Shown here: piece after piece, positions 22,746 through 28,835 of the stretch
Layout of the letters: each line of letters begins with the position of its first letter
Position numbering within the stretch: position 1 is the first letter of the stretch
Source of the DNA: a virus
DNA length: 64,000 nucleotides
Reading direction: 5' to 3' (one strand)
Virus record (IMG/VR): IMGVR_UViG_3300031963_011573
Span: 1 to 64,000 of that record
Program-made: the position numbers and the translations under genes
The notes under the pieces: model-generated
Told to the model about the DNA's origin: nothing
The model's database searches: none
What the model saw: the letters and a program-made list of their open reading frames with translations, nothing else

Positions 22746-22823
22746 ATGGAAGAGGAAATGAACATTAAAGGATTATTACCGTGGGATAAAATTGATAATA
22801 TAGTAAATGATGAAGAAGATTAA
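22746..22823 (+). CDS. Short acidic peptide, 25 aa
   Basis: Reads MEEEMNIKGLLPWDKIDNIV onward, preceded by a full GGA-class promoter and the AAAGGTT leader, which supports translation despite its size. Last gene before the iteron-like stretch. Confidence 0.5.
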   Translation: MEEEMNIKGLLPWDKIDNIVNDEED

Positions 22824-22898
22824 AGATATATTGTATTTGTTATTAGTGAGTATTGTTTATAGAGGGTTACTTTAACGTGTATAAACAATTATTATAAG

Positions 22899-23157
22899 TA
22901 AATTACCAAAATATTCATTACAATGAAGATTACCGTTATAACACAAGATATTCATTTAAATTAAACTAATGTTTAGATTAGTTCATTAAAGGAAAATTAC
23001 CGTATGTGACCCGAAAATGAAAGTGTGGACTGAAAATGAAAAATGAAAATTACCGGGAAAATAAAAATTATCAAAGAAAATAAAAATTACCGTAAGGATA
23101 AAAATTACCAATGATGTATAAAAAATAATAAAAATCACTATGGAAATGAAAATTAAT
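22899..23157 (+). repeat. Iteron-like array of RAAAATTACCG
   Basis: The stretch 22824-23330 holds no gene. Seven or eight close copies of (G/A)AAAATTACC(G) occur in direct orientation at about 22899, 22925, 22992, 23045, 23063 (TATC variant), 23082 and 23100, with weaker versions at 23130 and 23148. Spacing is irregular (9-67 bases). Such arrays usually bind a replication initiator or regulator. A C-rich tract (23251-23292) unlike the rest of the genome follows. Candidate origin or regulatory centre. Confidence 0.65.
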
Positions 23158-23250
23158 GGGGAGGTAGTGGTTATTGTAGGAGTAAAAATTGTTAATGAAT
23201 AGTATATGGAAAGTGAATAAATAATAGGTAGTATGAGGATTACAAGGGTC

Positions 23251-23292
23251 TAACCCCCATATGTATCACCCCGCCCCCTTTAACCCCTTTCC
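23251..23292 (+). other. C-rich tract in untranslated region
   Basis: Contains ACCCCC, ACCCCGCCCCC and ACCCC in 42 bases, a sharp departure from the AT-rich surroundings, between the iteron-like array and the GIY-YIG gene. No hairpin is evident. Confidence 0.55.
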
Positions 23293-23334
23293 AAAAGTAT
23301 ATACAAGTGTTTGGCAAAGAGGGAGAAAGATCAT

Positions 23335-23342
23335 ATATTTAT
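23335..23342 (+). promoter_or_regulatory. Late-type promoter box ATATTTAT
   Basis: Starts 17 nt before the ATG at 23352; the only late box inside the GGA-class region, in front of a mobile-type nuclease gene. Confidence 0.5.
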
Positions 23343-23351
23343 TGTAAAAGA

Positions 23352-23786
23352 ATGCATTACGTTTATGGATTATATTCAACTCGTCATTTAAAGAAAAATT
23401 ATCCTGAGAAGATTAAATACATTGGGAGAACAAATAACCCAACAGCTCGCCTTTTATCTCACATCAATAAAGCTAATACAGGAGAATTAAATCCATTATA
23501 TGAATGGATGAGAAATGAAATAAGTAAAGGAGGTGAAATTAAAATGACACTTCTTCACCAATGTGACTCAACTGAGATAATCGAGCAAGAAAAATTATTT
23601 ATTGAGAAAAATAAATCTAGAAATCTCTTAAATCTAGTAAATAACCCGACTATGTCACCAACACAGTCTTATAAGAAAATTAAAGCTTTAACTAAAGATA
23701 ATTTAAACTTATACACCCATATTAAATTCTTAGAACAATATATCATAAACTCAGGTTTAAAACTGCCATACGAAAAGGAAAATTAG
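23352..23786 (+). CDS. GIY-YIG endonuclease, 144 aa
   Basis: GIY-YIG core motifs: YVYGLYS (residues 3-9) and IKYIGRTNNPTARLLSHI (about 21-38), followed by an N-x-L-Y-E-W segment and a conserved Glu region (EIIEQEKLFIEKN). The ATG at 23352 starts just before the first motif and follows a late box; an upstream in-frame ATG at 23307 adds 15 residues. The C-terminal third is helical and may bind DNA. Free-standing GIY-YIG proteins in phages are often homing endonucleases; its place beside the iteron-like array fits an insertion. Confidence 0.83.
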   Translation: MHYVYGLYSTRHLKKNYPEKIKYIGRTNNPTARLLSHINKANTGELNPLYEWMRNEISKGGEIKMTLLHQCDSTEIIEQEKLFIEKNKSRNLLNLVNNPTMSPTQSYKKIKALTKDNLNLYTHIKFLEQYIINSGLKLPYEKEN

Positions 23787-23819
23787 CCACCACTCTGTTT
23801 TCGTATATTTAAAATAAAA
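23787..23819 (+). promoter_or_regulatory. GTATATT box without GGA or TTTG box
   Basis: TTTCGTATATTT is present, but at the usual distance the first box reads CCACCAC. The one clear exception in the series. Confidence 0.4.
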
Positions 23820-23828
23820 AGAAATAAA

Positions 23829-23942
23829 ATGAAAACAATACAAGTAACTCAGGCTGAAATAAATCAAGCAACCCGCCCTAACATTTATAGGAATAAAAAG
23901 AAATACACTCGTAAAATAAAACATAAAAATTCAGGGGAGTAA
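23829..23942 (+). CDS. Conserved small basic peptide, 37 aa
   Basis: Reads MKTIQVTQAEINQATRPNIY and ends YTRKIKHKNSGE. I recall very similar 35-45-residue peptides next to other genes in flavobacterial and marine phages; function unknown. Basic, so nucleic-acid contact is possible. Confidence 0.6.
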   Translation: MKTIQVTQAEINQATRPNIYRNKKKYTRKIKHKNSGE

Positions 23943-23968
23943 ATTAATTAAAGTTGGTTTCGTATATT
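23936..23968 (+). promoter_or_regulatory. GGA-class promoter
   Basis: GGAGTAA (over the stop codon), 19 nt, GTATATT. Confidence 0.7.
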
Positions 23969-23986
23969 TAAGAAAAAATAAAAGTT

Positions 23987-24163
23987 ATGACAAATTTAGA
24001 TCGTTTAGAAGGATTAATTAATCAAAAACACTTAAAACAATTCATAGAGGCTATTGAATTAATAGGTGATGATTTAGTTGAAAAGGAAGGATTTGACCCT
24101 GAAGATGTAAGAGACTATTTAAACAGTTACTTAAAAGATATTTTAGGGGATGAGAATTATTAA
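23987..24163 (+). CDS. Acidic hypothetical protein, 58 aa
   Basis: Helical (MTNLDRLEGLINQKHLKQFI, then DPEDVRDYLNSYLKDIL). Promoter and AAAGTT leader support the start. No family recognised. Confidence 0.55.
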   Translation: MTNLDRLEGLINQKHLKQFIEAIELIGDDLVEKEGFDPEDVRDYLNSYLKDILGDENY

Positions 24164-24180
24164 ATTTAGTTTCGTATATT
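24148..24180 (+). promoter_or_regulatory. GGA-class promoter
   Basis: GGATGAG, 19 nt, GTATATT. Confidence 0.65.
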
Positions 24181-24207
24181 TAAGTATAATTTAAAAAGAT
24201 AAGTGTT

Positions 24208-24564
24208 ATGAAAAAGGAAGAATTAATTAAAAAATTAGAGGAAGTAAAATCTTTAACAACAGTAGTATCGGTTGATACAATGATTGAGTTAGTAAAAGAG
24301 TTAAAAACAGGAGGAATTACACCTGAATTACATGATGAGATTTATAATAAGATTGAACGGGTATTAGATAATAATCATAATGAGTTAGTTGATTTGGAAA
24401 GTGCTGAGTTTGAATTAAATTATGATAATAGAATTGAGTTAAATAGAGTGGATGTTAATATCTCAGAAATAATGGATCATATCTCAGGAGTATTTGAAGA
24501 TTTTATGGTTGAGGAAGATGAAGAAGAAACTGAAGAAGAAACTGAAGAGGAGGGCTCTAATTAA
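24208..24564 (+). CDS. Hypothetical protein, 118 aa (paralogue of 20897)
   Basis: Second copy of the 118-aa family: KIERVLDNNHNELVD in the centre, ISEIMDHISGVFEDFM near the end and a Glu-rich tail of simple repeats (EEETEEE). Own GGA-class promoter, as for the first copy. Function unknown. Confidence 0.7.
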   Translation: MKKEELIKKLEEVKSLTTVVSVDTMIELVKELKTGGITPELHDEIYNKIERVLDNNHNELVDLESAEFELNYDNRIELNRVDVNISEIMDHISGVFEDFMVEEDEEETEEETEEEGSN

Positions 24565-24581
24565 AGAGCTCTTCTTATATT
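24549..24581 (+). promoter_or_regulatory. GGA-class promoter with nested hairpin
   Basis: GGAGGGC, 19 nt, TTATATT; hairpin GGGCTCT-AATTA-AGAGCTC lies across the stop codon. Confidence 0.65.
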
Positions 24582-24599
24582 TAAAGAAAAATAAAAGTT

Positions 24600-24803
24600 A
24601 TGAGAGCAAGTACAATCAGGAAAAAAGAGACACTCCAACAATTAAAGAATTTAGAATATCGTTTTAAGAAAAAAGGTGGATACTCTAATTGGGACTCAAA
24701 AGTGAAAATAACATTTCAGGCTTCAGGTTCATATTCGTTTGAGGATTTGGTTTATAAAGACATTAACTCAGCAGAATGTTTGATTAATATATTCAAGGAT
24801 TAA
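24600..24803 (+). CDS. Hypothetical protein, 67 aa
   Basis: Basic helical N-terminus (TIRKKETLQQLKNLEYRFKKK), then a beta-rich end. Possible small nucleic-acid-binding protein; not recognised. Confidence 0.58.
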   Translation: MRASTIRKKETLQQLKNLEYRFKKKGGYSNWDSKVKITFQASGSYSFEDLVYKDINSAECLINIFKD

Positions 24804-24829
24804 TTTAATTTAGATTCGATTCGTATATT
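24797..24829 (+). promoter_or_regulatory. GGA-class promoter
   Basis: GGATTAA (over the stop codon), 19 nt, GTATATT. Confidence 0.7.
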
Positions 24830-24855
24830 TAATCATAATTAAAAAATAATAAATT

Positions 24856-25011
24856 ATGTATAGTTTAAATTGTGATTATTTTGTAGAGGAGTTTAGTACA
24901 ATAGAAAAATTAATGTACTATGTAGAACAAGTAGGGATGGATCCGAATTATGAAATTACCCGTAACGGGAAACCAACTGGAGAATATTTAAGTGAATTAA
25001 TTGGGTTTTAA
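24856..25011 (+). CDS. Conserved small phage protein, 51 aa
   Basis: Contains MDPNYEITRNGKPTGE (about residues 28-43), a signature I recall from small proteins in many large phages. Function unknown. Promoter and leader present. Confidence 0.62.
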   Translation: MYSLNCDYFVEEFSTIEKLMYYVEQVGMDPNYEITRNGKPTGEYLSELIGF

Positions 25012-25014
25012 TTA

Positions 25015-25047
25015 GGAATAAATATAATTAAATTTGATTAGTATATT
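25015..25047 (+). promoter_or_regulatory. GGA-class promoter
   Basis: GGAATAA, 19 nt, GTATATT. Confidence 0.75.
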
Positions 25048-25069
25048 TAAATAAATTAAAAAGATAAAT

Positions 25070-25279
25070 ATGAGACCAGAATTTACAGTTGAGGAAGGAT
25101 TAAAAATCCAAGCCGAGCATTTAACCCAATGGAAAACAATTCTAATACCTGAGGTATATGAAGCGTTAGAAGAGTATACTAAACGGAACAATGACAAAGC
25201 CCAAACAGGATATGATGTTCGTAGAGGGTGTGATTTAGATTTTTATATTAACAACTATATGTTGGGACACAGATTGTAA
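25070..25279 (+). CDS. Hypothetical protein, 69 aa
   Basis: Helical (FTVEEGLKIQAEHLTQWKTI) with a short basic stretch (DVRRGCDLDFYI). Unrecognised. Confidence 0.58.
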   Translation: MRPEFTVEEGLKIQAEHLTQWKTILIPEVYEALEEYTKRNNDKAQTGYDVRRGCDLDFYINNYMLGHRL

Positions 25280-25297
25280 ATAGTTAATTCGTATATT
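25265..25297 (+). promoter_or_regulatory. GGA-class promoter
   Basis: GGACACA, 19 nt, GTATATT. Confidence 0.6.
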
Positions 25298-25324
25298 TAA
25301 GTATAATTAAAAAAATAATAAATT

Positions 25325-25531
25325 ATGAAAAGGTATTTAAAAGTTGATTTTGAATTAAGTTTTACAAGTATTTGTGATACTAAAGAAGAGGTAATTGAGG
25401 GGTGTGGTTATGATATTGATGAAATTACATTTGAGGAGTTGTTAGAGGAGGTAAAGGGTGTTTATGAAATTATTGAAATTGAAGGTGATGTTAGATGGTT
25501 GAATGATGTTGATGATGAAGATGAGGAATAA
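25325..25531 (+). CDS. Acidic hypothetical protein, 68 aa
   Basis: Starts MKRYLKVDFELSFTS, then very acidic, ending in a run of Asp/Glu. Its last codons overlap the next GGA box. No family recognised. Confidence 0.58.
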   Translation: MKRYLKVDFELSFTSICDTKEEVIEGCGYDIDEITFEELLEEVKGVYEIIEIEGDVRWLNDVDDEDEE

Positions 25532-25557
25532 GTAGATTAAAAATAAATTAGTATATT
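25525..25557 (+). promoter_or_regulatory. GGA-class promoter
   Basis: GGAATAA (over the stop codon), 19 nt, GTATATT. Confidence 0.75.
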
Positions 25558-25581
25558 TTAGTATAATTAAAAAGATAAGTT

Positions 25582-25782
25582 ATGAAGTTTGAAAGTATTA
25601 AAGAATTAAATTTGTTTATTAATGAATATGATGAGGTAGATTTTGTAAGTGAGAAAGATGAGGTAGAGTTTTTAGAATTAGTAAATAAAGAGTTAGTAAA
25701 TTATAAAAGAAAGAATCCTTTTAATGTAAATAATTGTTTGATTAAATTAGAAAATAAAGGGTTGTTAGATAAGTTTTGTTAA
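25582..25782 (+). CDS. Acidic hypothetical protein, 66 aa
   Basis: Helical, Glu/Asp-rich (KELNLFINEYDEVDFVSEKD). Unrecognised. Confidence 0.55.
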   Translation: MKFESIKELNLFINEYDEVDFVSEKDEVEFLELVNKELVNYKRKNPFNVNNCLIKLENKGLLDKFC

Positions 25783-25815
25783 GGATTAAATAAATTAAAT
25801 CAAAATTAGTATATT
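25783..25815 (+). promoter_or_regulatory. GGA-class promoter
   Basis: GGATTAA directly after the stop codon, 19 nt, GTATATT. Confidence 0.7.
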
Positions 25816-25844
25816 TAAGTATAATTAAAATAAAAATAAAGGTT

Positions 25845-26183
25845 ATGGAAAGAAATGAATTAGTTAAAAAAGCTTTAGAAGCAGGGATTACAAAAGCAAA
25901 TACTATGAAGAGTGTAGTATTGGAAGAAATGTTAAAAGAATTAGAAGTTAAGAAAACAGGTAAGAGAGGAAGACCAATTAATGAAGACAGTGTTAGACAA
26001 AAAAGAATTAAAGAATTAGAGAATAAAAGAATAAATGGAGAATTGAAAAAAGGACGACCAGTAAATGAAAATAGTGTTAGACAGATGAGGTTAAAAGAGA
26101 TGGAGTTAAAGAGAATGAATGGAGAGTTGAGAAGAGGAAGACCAAAAATGAATAAAACGGATAATAATGAGGTAGCCGCTTAG
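25845..26183 (+). CDS. AT-hook repeat protein, 112 aa
   Basis: Three AT-hook cores (KRGRP about 41-45, KKGRP about 68-72, RRGRP about 95-99) are spaced 27 residues apart by near-identical linkers with the pattern N-E-x-S-V-R-Q-x-R-x-K-E-x-E-x-K-R-x-N-G-E-L. The N-terminal 35 residues are a separate helical segment. AT-hooks insert into the minor groove of AT-rich DNA, which is abundant here (26889-27045). A nucleoid-type or regulatory DNA-binding role is likely. Its stop codon lies in the loop of a terminator hairpin. Confidence 0.8.
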   Translation: MERNELVKKALEAGITKANTMKSVVLEEMLKELEVKKTGKRGRPINEDSVRQKRIKELENKRINGELKKGRPVNENSVRQMRLKEMELKRMNGELRRGRPKMNKTDNNEVAA

Positions 26184-26196
26184 GCTACCTTTTTTA
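26170..26196 (+). terminator. Terminator spanning the stop codon
   Basis: AGGTAGCC-GCTTA-GGCTACCT followed by a T-run; encodes the last residues of the AT-hook protein. Confidence 0.85.
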
Positions 26197-26215
26197 ATTT
26201 ATTAATTAGTATATT
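26183..26215 (+). promoter_or_regulatory. Degenerate GGA-class promoter
   Basis: First box reads GGCTACC (arm of the terminator hairpin), 19 nt, GTATATT. Confidence 0.5.
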
Positions 26216-26240
26216 TAAGTATAATTAAAAAATAAAAGTT

Positions 26241-26366
26241 ATGAGCAGAGAAGAATATTTAGAATTAAAATTAATGGCGTTTCTAGTGACACAAGAATTA
26301 GCTTGTGAGATTTTATTTTTACCAGGTACATTTAAATTTGAAGACGCAATTATAAGACCAAATTAA
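26241..26366 (+). CDS. Hypothetical protein, 41 aa
   Basis: Reads MSREEYLELKLMAFLVTQEL onward; helical and moderately hydrophobic. One base before the next gene. Unrecognised. Confidence 0.55.
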   Translation: MSREEYLELKLMAFLVTQELACEILFLPGTFKFEDAIIRPN

Positions 26367-26367
26367 T

Positions 26368-26607
26368 ATGAGAAGAGTAGACATGATAAAGAAGCTTCAA
26401 TTAGCGGAAGCTAAAGCATGGGTGACAATGATGGAGTGGGGTAAGTTATTCGGCCATAATGAACAATATGAAATAAAAGCGAGTGCGTGGAATAGTTTAT
26501 ATTCAGCGTTATTAACACTCAACTTAGAACCAGATCGCGAATTACGAGCACAGTTAATTGAAGCGGATATAAAATGTAATGGCTTAACAGGGACTAATTT
26601 TAACTAA
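26368..26607 (+). CDS. Hypothetical protein, 79 aa (paralogue of 20505)
   Basis: Same length and pattern as the 20505 product (helical start, FGHN/FGEK, S-A-W, L-x-L-x-P-D). Base composition is less AT-rich than its neighbours. Function unknown. Confidence 0.62.
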   Translation: MRRVDMIKKLQLAEAKAWVTMMEWGKLFGHNEQYEIKASAWNSLYSALLTLNLEPDRELRAQLIEADIKCNGLTGTNFN

Positions 26608-26623
26608 ATTGGCTTCGTATATT
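26591..26623 (+). promoter_or_regulatory. GGA-class promoter
   Basis: GGACTAA, 19 nt, GTATATT. Confidence 0.7.
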
Positions 26624-26648
26624 TAGTCATAATTAAAAATAAAATAAT

Positions 26649-26855
26649 ATGAAGAGCTTAGAAAATTTTATTGACGACAATTTTAACGAATTTAGTAATT
26701 TAGATTGCAGTGAAGTGATTGAGTGTAGTTTAGATGAGTTTGATAGTGTTGAGATCGAATACTTAAAAGAGCATTATAGATTCGATTATAAAGACATTTG
26801 TGTTTATTATGTTGAGGAGAATGATGAGATATGGATTGAAAATATGGCGAGTTAG
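26649..26855 (+). CDS. Acidic hypothetical protein, 68 aa
   Basis: Asp/Glu-rich (SLENFIDDNFNEFSNLDCSE). Unrecognised. Stop is directly followed by a GGA box. Confidence 0.55.
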   Translation: MKSLENFIDDNFNEFSNLDCSEVIECSLDEFDSVEIEYLKEHYRFDYKDICVYYVEENDEIWIENMAS

Positions 26856-26888
26856 GGAATAATTTTAATAAAATTAGTTTAGTATATT
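26856..26888 (+). promoter_or_regulatory. GGA-class promoter
   Basis: GGAATAA, 19 nt, GTATATT; faces the AT-only stretch. Confidence 0.65.
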
Positions 26889-27045
26889 TAATTATATTTA
26901 AAAATAAAAAATAATATATTTAATTTAATAAAAAATAAAATTATATTTAAATAAATAATATAATATAAAGGATTAAATTTAAATAAAATTATTTAATATA
27001 TTTAAATAAATAAAATAATTAATTAATAATTTAAAATTTAAAATT
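26889..27045 (+). other. Near-pure A+T stretch, no gene
   Basis: About 157 bases with hardly any G or C (a GG near 26972 is the main exception), built of TATATTTAA, AATAAATAA and TTAATTAA pieces. Several TATATTTAA units resemble extra -7 boxes. Candidate melting region, origin element or long AT leader. The AT-hook protein is encoded 0.8 kb upstream. Confidence 0.6.
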
Positions 27046-27276
27046 ATGGAGGATTTAAAATTAAAATTAGAAGAATTAGGATTAGAAGTTAATTATGTTG
27101 GGGAGGATAATAGTGGATATGAAGATGATGGTTATTTAAATATAAATGGAGAAATAGATATATTTGAAGGGGCATACCAGAAATGGGATATTTATATAGA
27201 AGAGGGAGATATAGAGAAAAGTTTTATGAGTGATGATGAGTTAATTATGTTTTTAAAAGATTATATTAAGGAATAA
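27046..27276 (+). CDS. Acidic hypothetical protein, 76 aa
   Basis: Rich in Asp, Glu and Gly (EVNYVGEDNSGYEDDGYLNI). No family recognised. Stop overlaps the next GGA box. Confidence 0.55.
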   Translation: MEDLKLKLEELGLEVNYVGEDNSGYEDDGYLNINGEIDIFEGAYQKWDIYIEEGDIEKSFMSDDELIMFLKDYIKE

Positions 27277-27302
27277 TTTTAATTAAATTAATTTAATATA
27301 TT
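27270..27302 (+). promoter_or_regulatory. GGA-class promoter, ATATATT variant
   Basis: GGAATAA, 19 nt, ATATATT; last GGA-class site of the series. Confidence 0.65.
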
Positions 27303-27346
27303 TAAATAAATAAAAAATAAATAATTAATAATTTAAAATTAAAGTT

Positions 27347-27604
27347 ATGAAGGAAAAAAGAGAAATGTTATTAAAAAGATTAAATGTTTTAGTTAAAGGA
27401 AGAGAAAGAGAGTTTTTATTGTTTATGGAGGAGGTAGATGGGAGTTTAAGTGAGGAAAGAATAAATGAGGATTTAGATATATTATTAAATAGTTTTATAT
27501 ATTTTGAAGAGGATAATAATGAGGAGGAATTTACAGAGGAAGTAATGGAGGAAGTATTAAACATTTACATCCCAGGATTTGAGAAAGGGGAACATATTTT
27601 TTAA
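27347..27604 (+). CDS. Acidic helical protein, 85 aa
   Basis: Basic first 25 residues (EKREMLLKRLNVLVKGRERE), acidic remainder. Unrecognised. Last gene before the terminator and untranslated stretch. Confidence 0.55.
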   Translation: MKEKREMLLKRLNVLVKGREREFLLFMEEVDGSLSEERINEDLDILLNSFIYFEEDNNEEEFTEEVMEEVLNIYIPGFEKGEHIF

Positions 27605-27628
27605 TAATTAAATAATAATAGAGGAAGG

Positions 27629-27666
27629 AGGAAGGGCCACCTAGGAATAGGTGACTTTCCTTTTTT
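27629..27666 (+). terminator. Strong terminator at the end of the GGA-class region
   Basis: Nested stems GGAAG/CTTTCC and CACCT/AGGTG (27630-27660) followed by six T. The loop contains GGAATAG, the promoter box sequence. Confidence 0.8.
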
Positions 27667-27931
27667 AAAATTTAATCCTGAGGAATAGGCTCCTGTAATA
27701 TAGTATATATATGGTATATATTACGTTAGAGGATATATAGGGGTACCACGTACGTTGATATCAATATACGGCGGAGGTATTGGGGAAGGGCATTTAGACC
27801 ACTTTACAGATCGTAAATGATCTTTACACATCGACATTGTATATAACTATATACCCACAACTAAAACTAAATTTCCAAAATGCAAAAAAAGGACAAAACT
27901 CCACAAAACCAAAATCTTCTTTCTTTAAAAG
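27667..27931 (+). other. Untranslated region, candidate regulatory or origin element
   Basis: No gene. It contains GGAATAG (27682-27688) with TATATATG about 19 nt downstream, TATATATGG/TATATATTA pieces, a cluster of palindromes (GGTACC, ACGTACGT, TGATATCA between about 27740 and 27765), a GC-richer stretch CGGCGGAGG and a hairpin AGATC-GTAAAT-GATCT (about 27809-27824). It separates the GGA-class region from the next operon. Could be a short ncRNA unit or replication element. Confidence 0.4.
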
Positions 27932-27964
27932 ATCTTTGGCATCGATATAGGATATACGTATATT
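27932..27964 (+). promoter_or_regulatory. Host-like promoter, TTTG class
   Basis: ATCTTTG box, 20 nt after TTTG comes TATATTTAA; the same ATCTTTG box is used at 62446. ATG follows within 10 nt. Confidence 0.6.
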
Positions 27965-27970
27965 TAAAAT

Positions 27971-28192
27971 ATGAAACAAACAGTAATACAAGAAATGATA
28001 AGTGAGTTCAATAAAGAACTTGATGTGGCCATTAATATTGCAAATGATGATAAAATTAAAACAATAAAGCATCTAATTAATATTGCAAGTAAGTATTTAC
28101 AAATGGAAAAAGAAGAAAACCAATCCCAATATCATAGAGGATATAAAGATGGAGTATTCACAAAATTTTTACAAAAAAATGAACGAAAATAA
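27971..28192 (+). CDS. Helical hypothetical protein, 73 aa
   Basis: Helical throughout (TVIQEMISEFNKELDVAINI), with YHRGYKDGVFTKFL near the end. Two bases before the next gene. Similar 70-residue proteins occur in marine myoviruses. Confidence 0.62.
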   Translation: MKQTVIQEMISEFNKELDVAINIANDDKIKTIKHLINIASKYLQMEKEENQSQYHRGYKDGVFTKFLQKNERK

Positions 28193-28193
28193 T

Positions 28194-28430
28194 ATGGAAA
28201 ACGGAAAAAAACCAGCATTTGCCGCTGCCAGTGAAATTTGGCATCAATTAGGCTTAACAAAAAGAGAATACTTTGCTATACATATAGCAACAGGATTATC
28301 AGTTCAAGCAATTGCAGGTAGACATAATATGGCAAGTGAAATGGCTCGAGATGTCCCAGCTACTGCTGTTATGATTGCAGATGCTTTAATGGCAGAATTA
28401 GATAAAACAGAGTTAAATGAAAAAATTTAG
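28194..28430 (+). CDS. Hypothetical phage protein, 78 aa
   Basis: Start at 28194 directly after the previous stop; an alternative in-frame ATG is at 28179. Motif LTKREYFAIHIATGLSVQAI and RHNMASEMARDVP: I recall this helical family in phages and prophages, where it is uncharacterised. Overlaps the next gene. Confidence 0.7.
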   Translation: MENGKKPAFAAASEIWHQLGLTKREYFAIHIATGLSVQAIAGRHNMASEMARDVPATAVMIADALMAELDKTELNEKI

Positions 28431-28632
28431 ACTACCAAGAAAAATAAAAAAGAAAATATATAAGCACGGTCATTTTTACCCTATGAATCCAGTAGAAAAA
28501 ACATATCAAATGGCATTTCCAAGGGAAAATCAAGAGGACTACGATGCTTATAAACAAGGAATATTAACCAATTTGCTAGACGATATAAAAAGACTAGCAA
28601 AAGAATATAAAAACAATGAAAAAATATTTTAA
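28417..28632 (+). CDS. Basic hypothetical protein, 71 aa
   Basis: Very basic N-terminus (MKKFRLPRKIKKKIYKHGHF), then YDAYKQGILTNLL. Possible nucleic-acid binding. Overlaps both neighbours. Confidence 0.62.
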   Translation: MKKFRLPRKIKKKIYKHGHFYPMNPVEKTYQMAFPRENQEDYDAYKQGILTNLLDDIKRLAKEYKNNEKIF

Positions 28633-28720
28633 TAGTAATGAGCTTTGGAATGCATTTTTATATGGTTCCTTTTTAGGAATATTTGCGGGTATAACCGTTG
28701 GTTACCTAATATTTATATAA
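28616..28720 (+). CDS. Single-span membrane peptide, 34 aa
   Basis: Reads MKKYFNSNELWNAFLYGSFL and continues hydrophobic to the C-terminus. Translationally coupled to the previous gene (17-nt overlap). Confidence 0.5.
   Translation: MKKYFNSNELWNAFLYGSFLGIFAGITVGYLIFI
28709..28716 (+). promoter_or_regulatory. Late-type promoter box ATATTTAT
   Basis: Starts 13 nt before the ATG at 28722, inside the end of the previous coding sequence. Confidence 0.4.
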
Positions 28721-28721
28721 G

Positions 28722-28835
28722 ATGAACAAACTAAAAAATCTTATAAAAATGCCTTTTACAATGCTTGTAGGGGCAATTGGTGTTATTGCTTGTGCACATT
28801 ATGAATTTTCCAAATATTTATGGAAAACCAAATAA
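28722..28835 (+). CDS. Single-span membrane peptide, 37 aa
   Basis: Reads MNKLKNLIKMPFTMLVGAIG and continues with VIACAHYEF; one membrane helix. Its stop abuts the next ATG. Confidence 0.5.
   Translation: MNKLKNLIKMPFTMLVGAIGVIACAHYEFSKYLWKTK

Noticed and set aside
22899-23157. Short coding sequence in the iteron-like gap
   Set aside because: All frames are broken by frequent stops and the sequence is low-complexity direct repeats.
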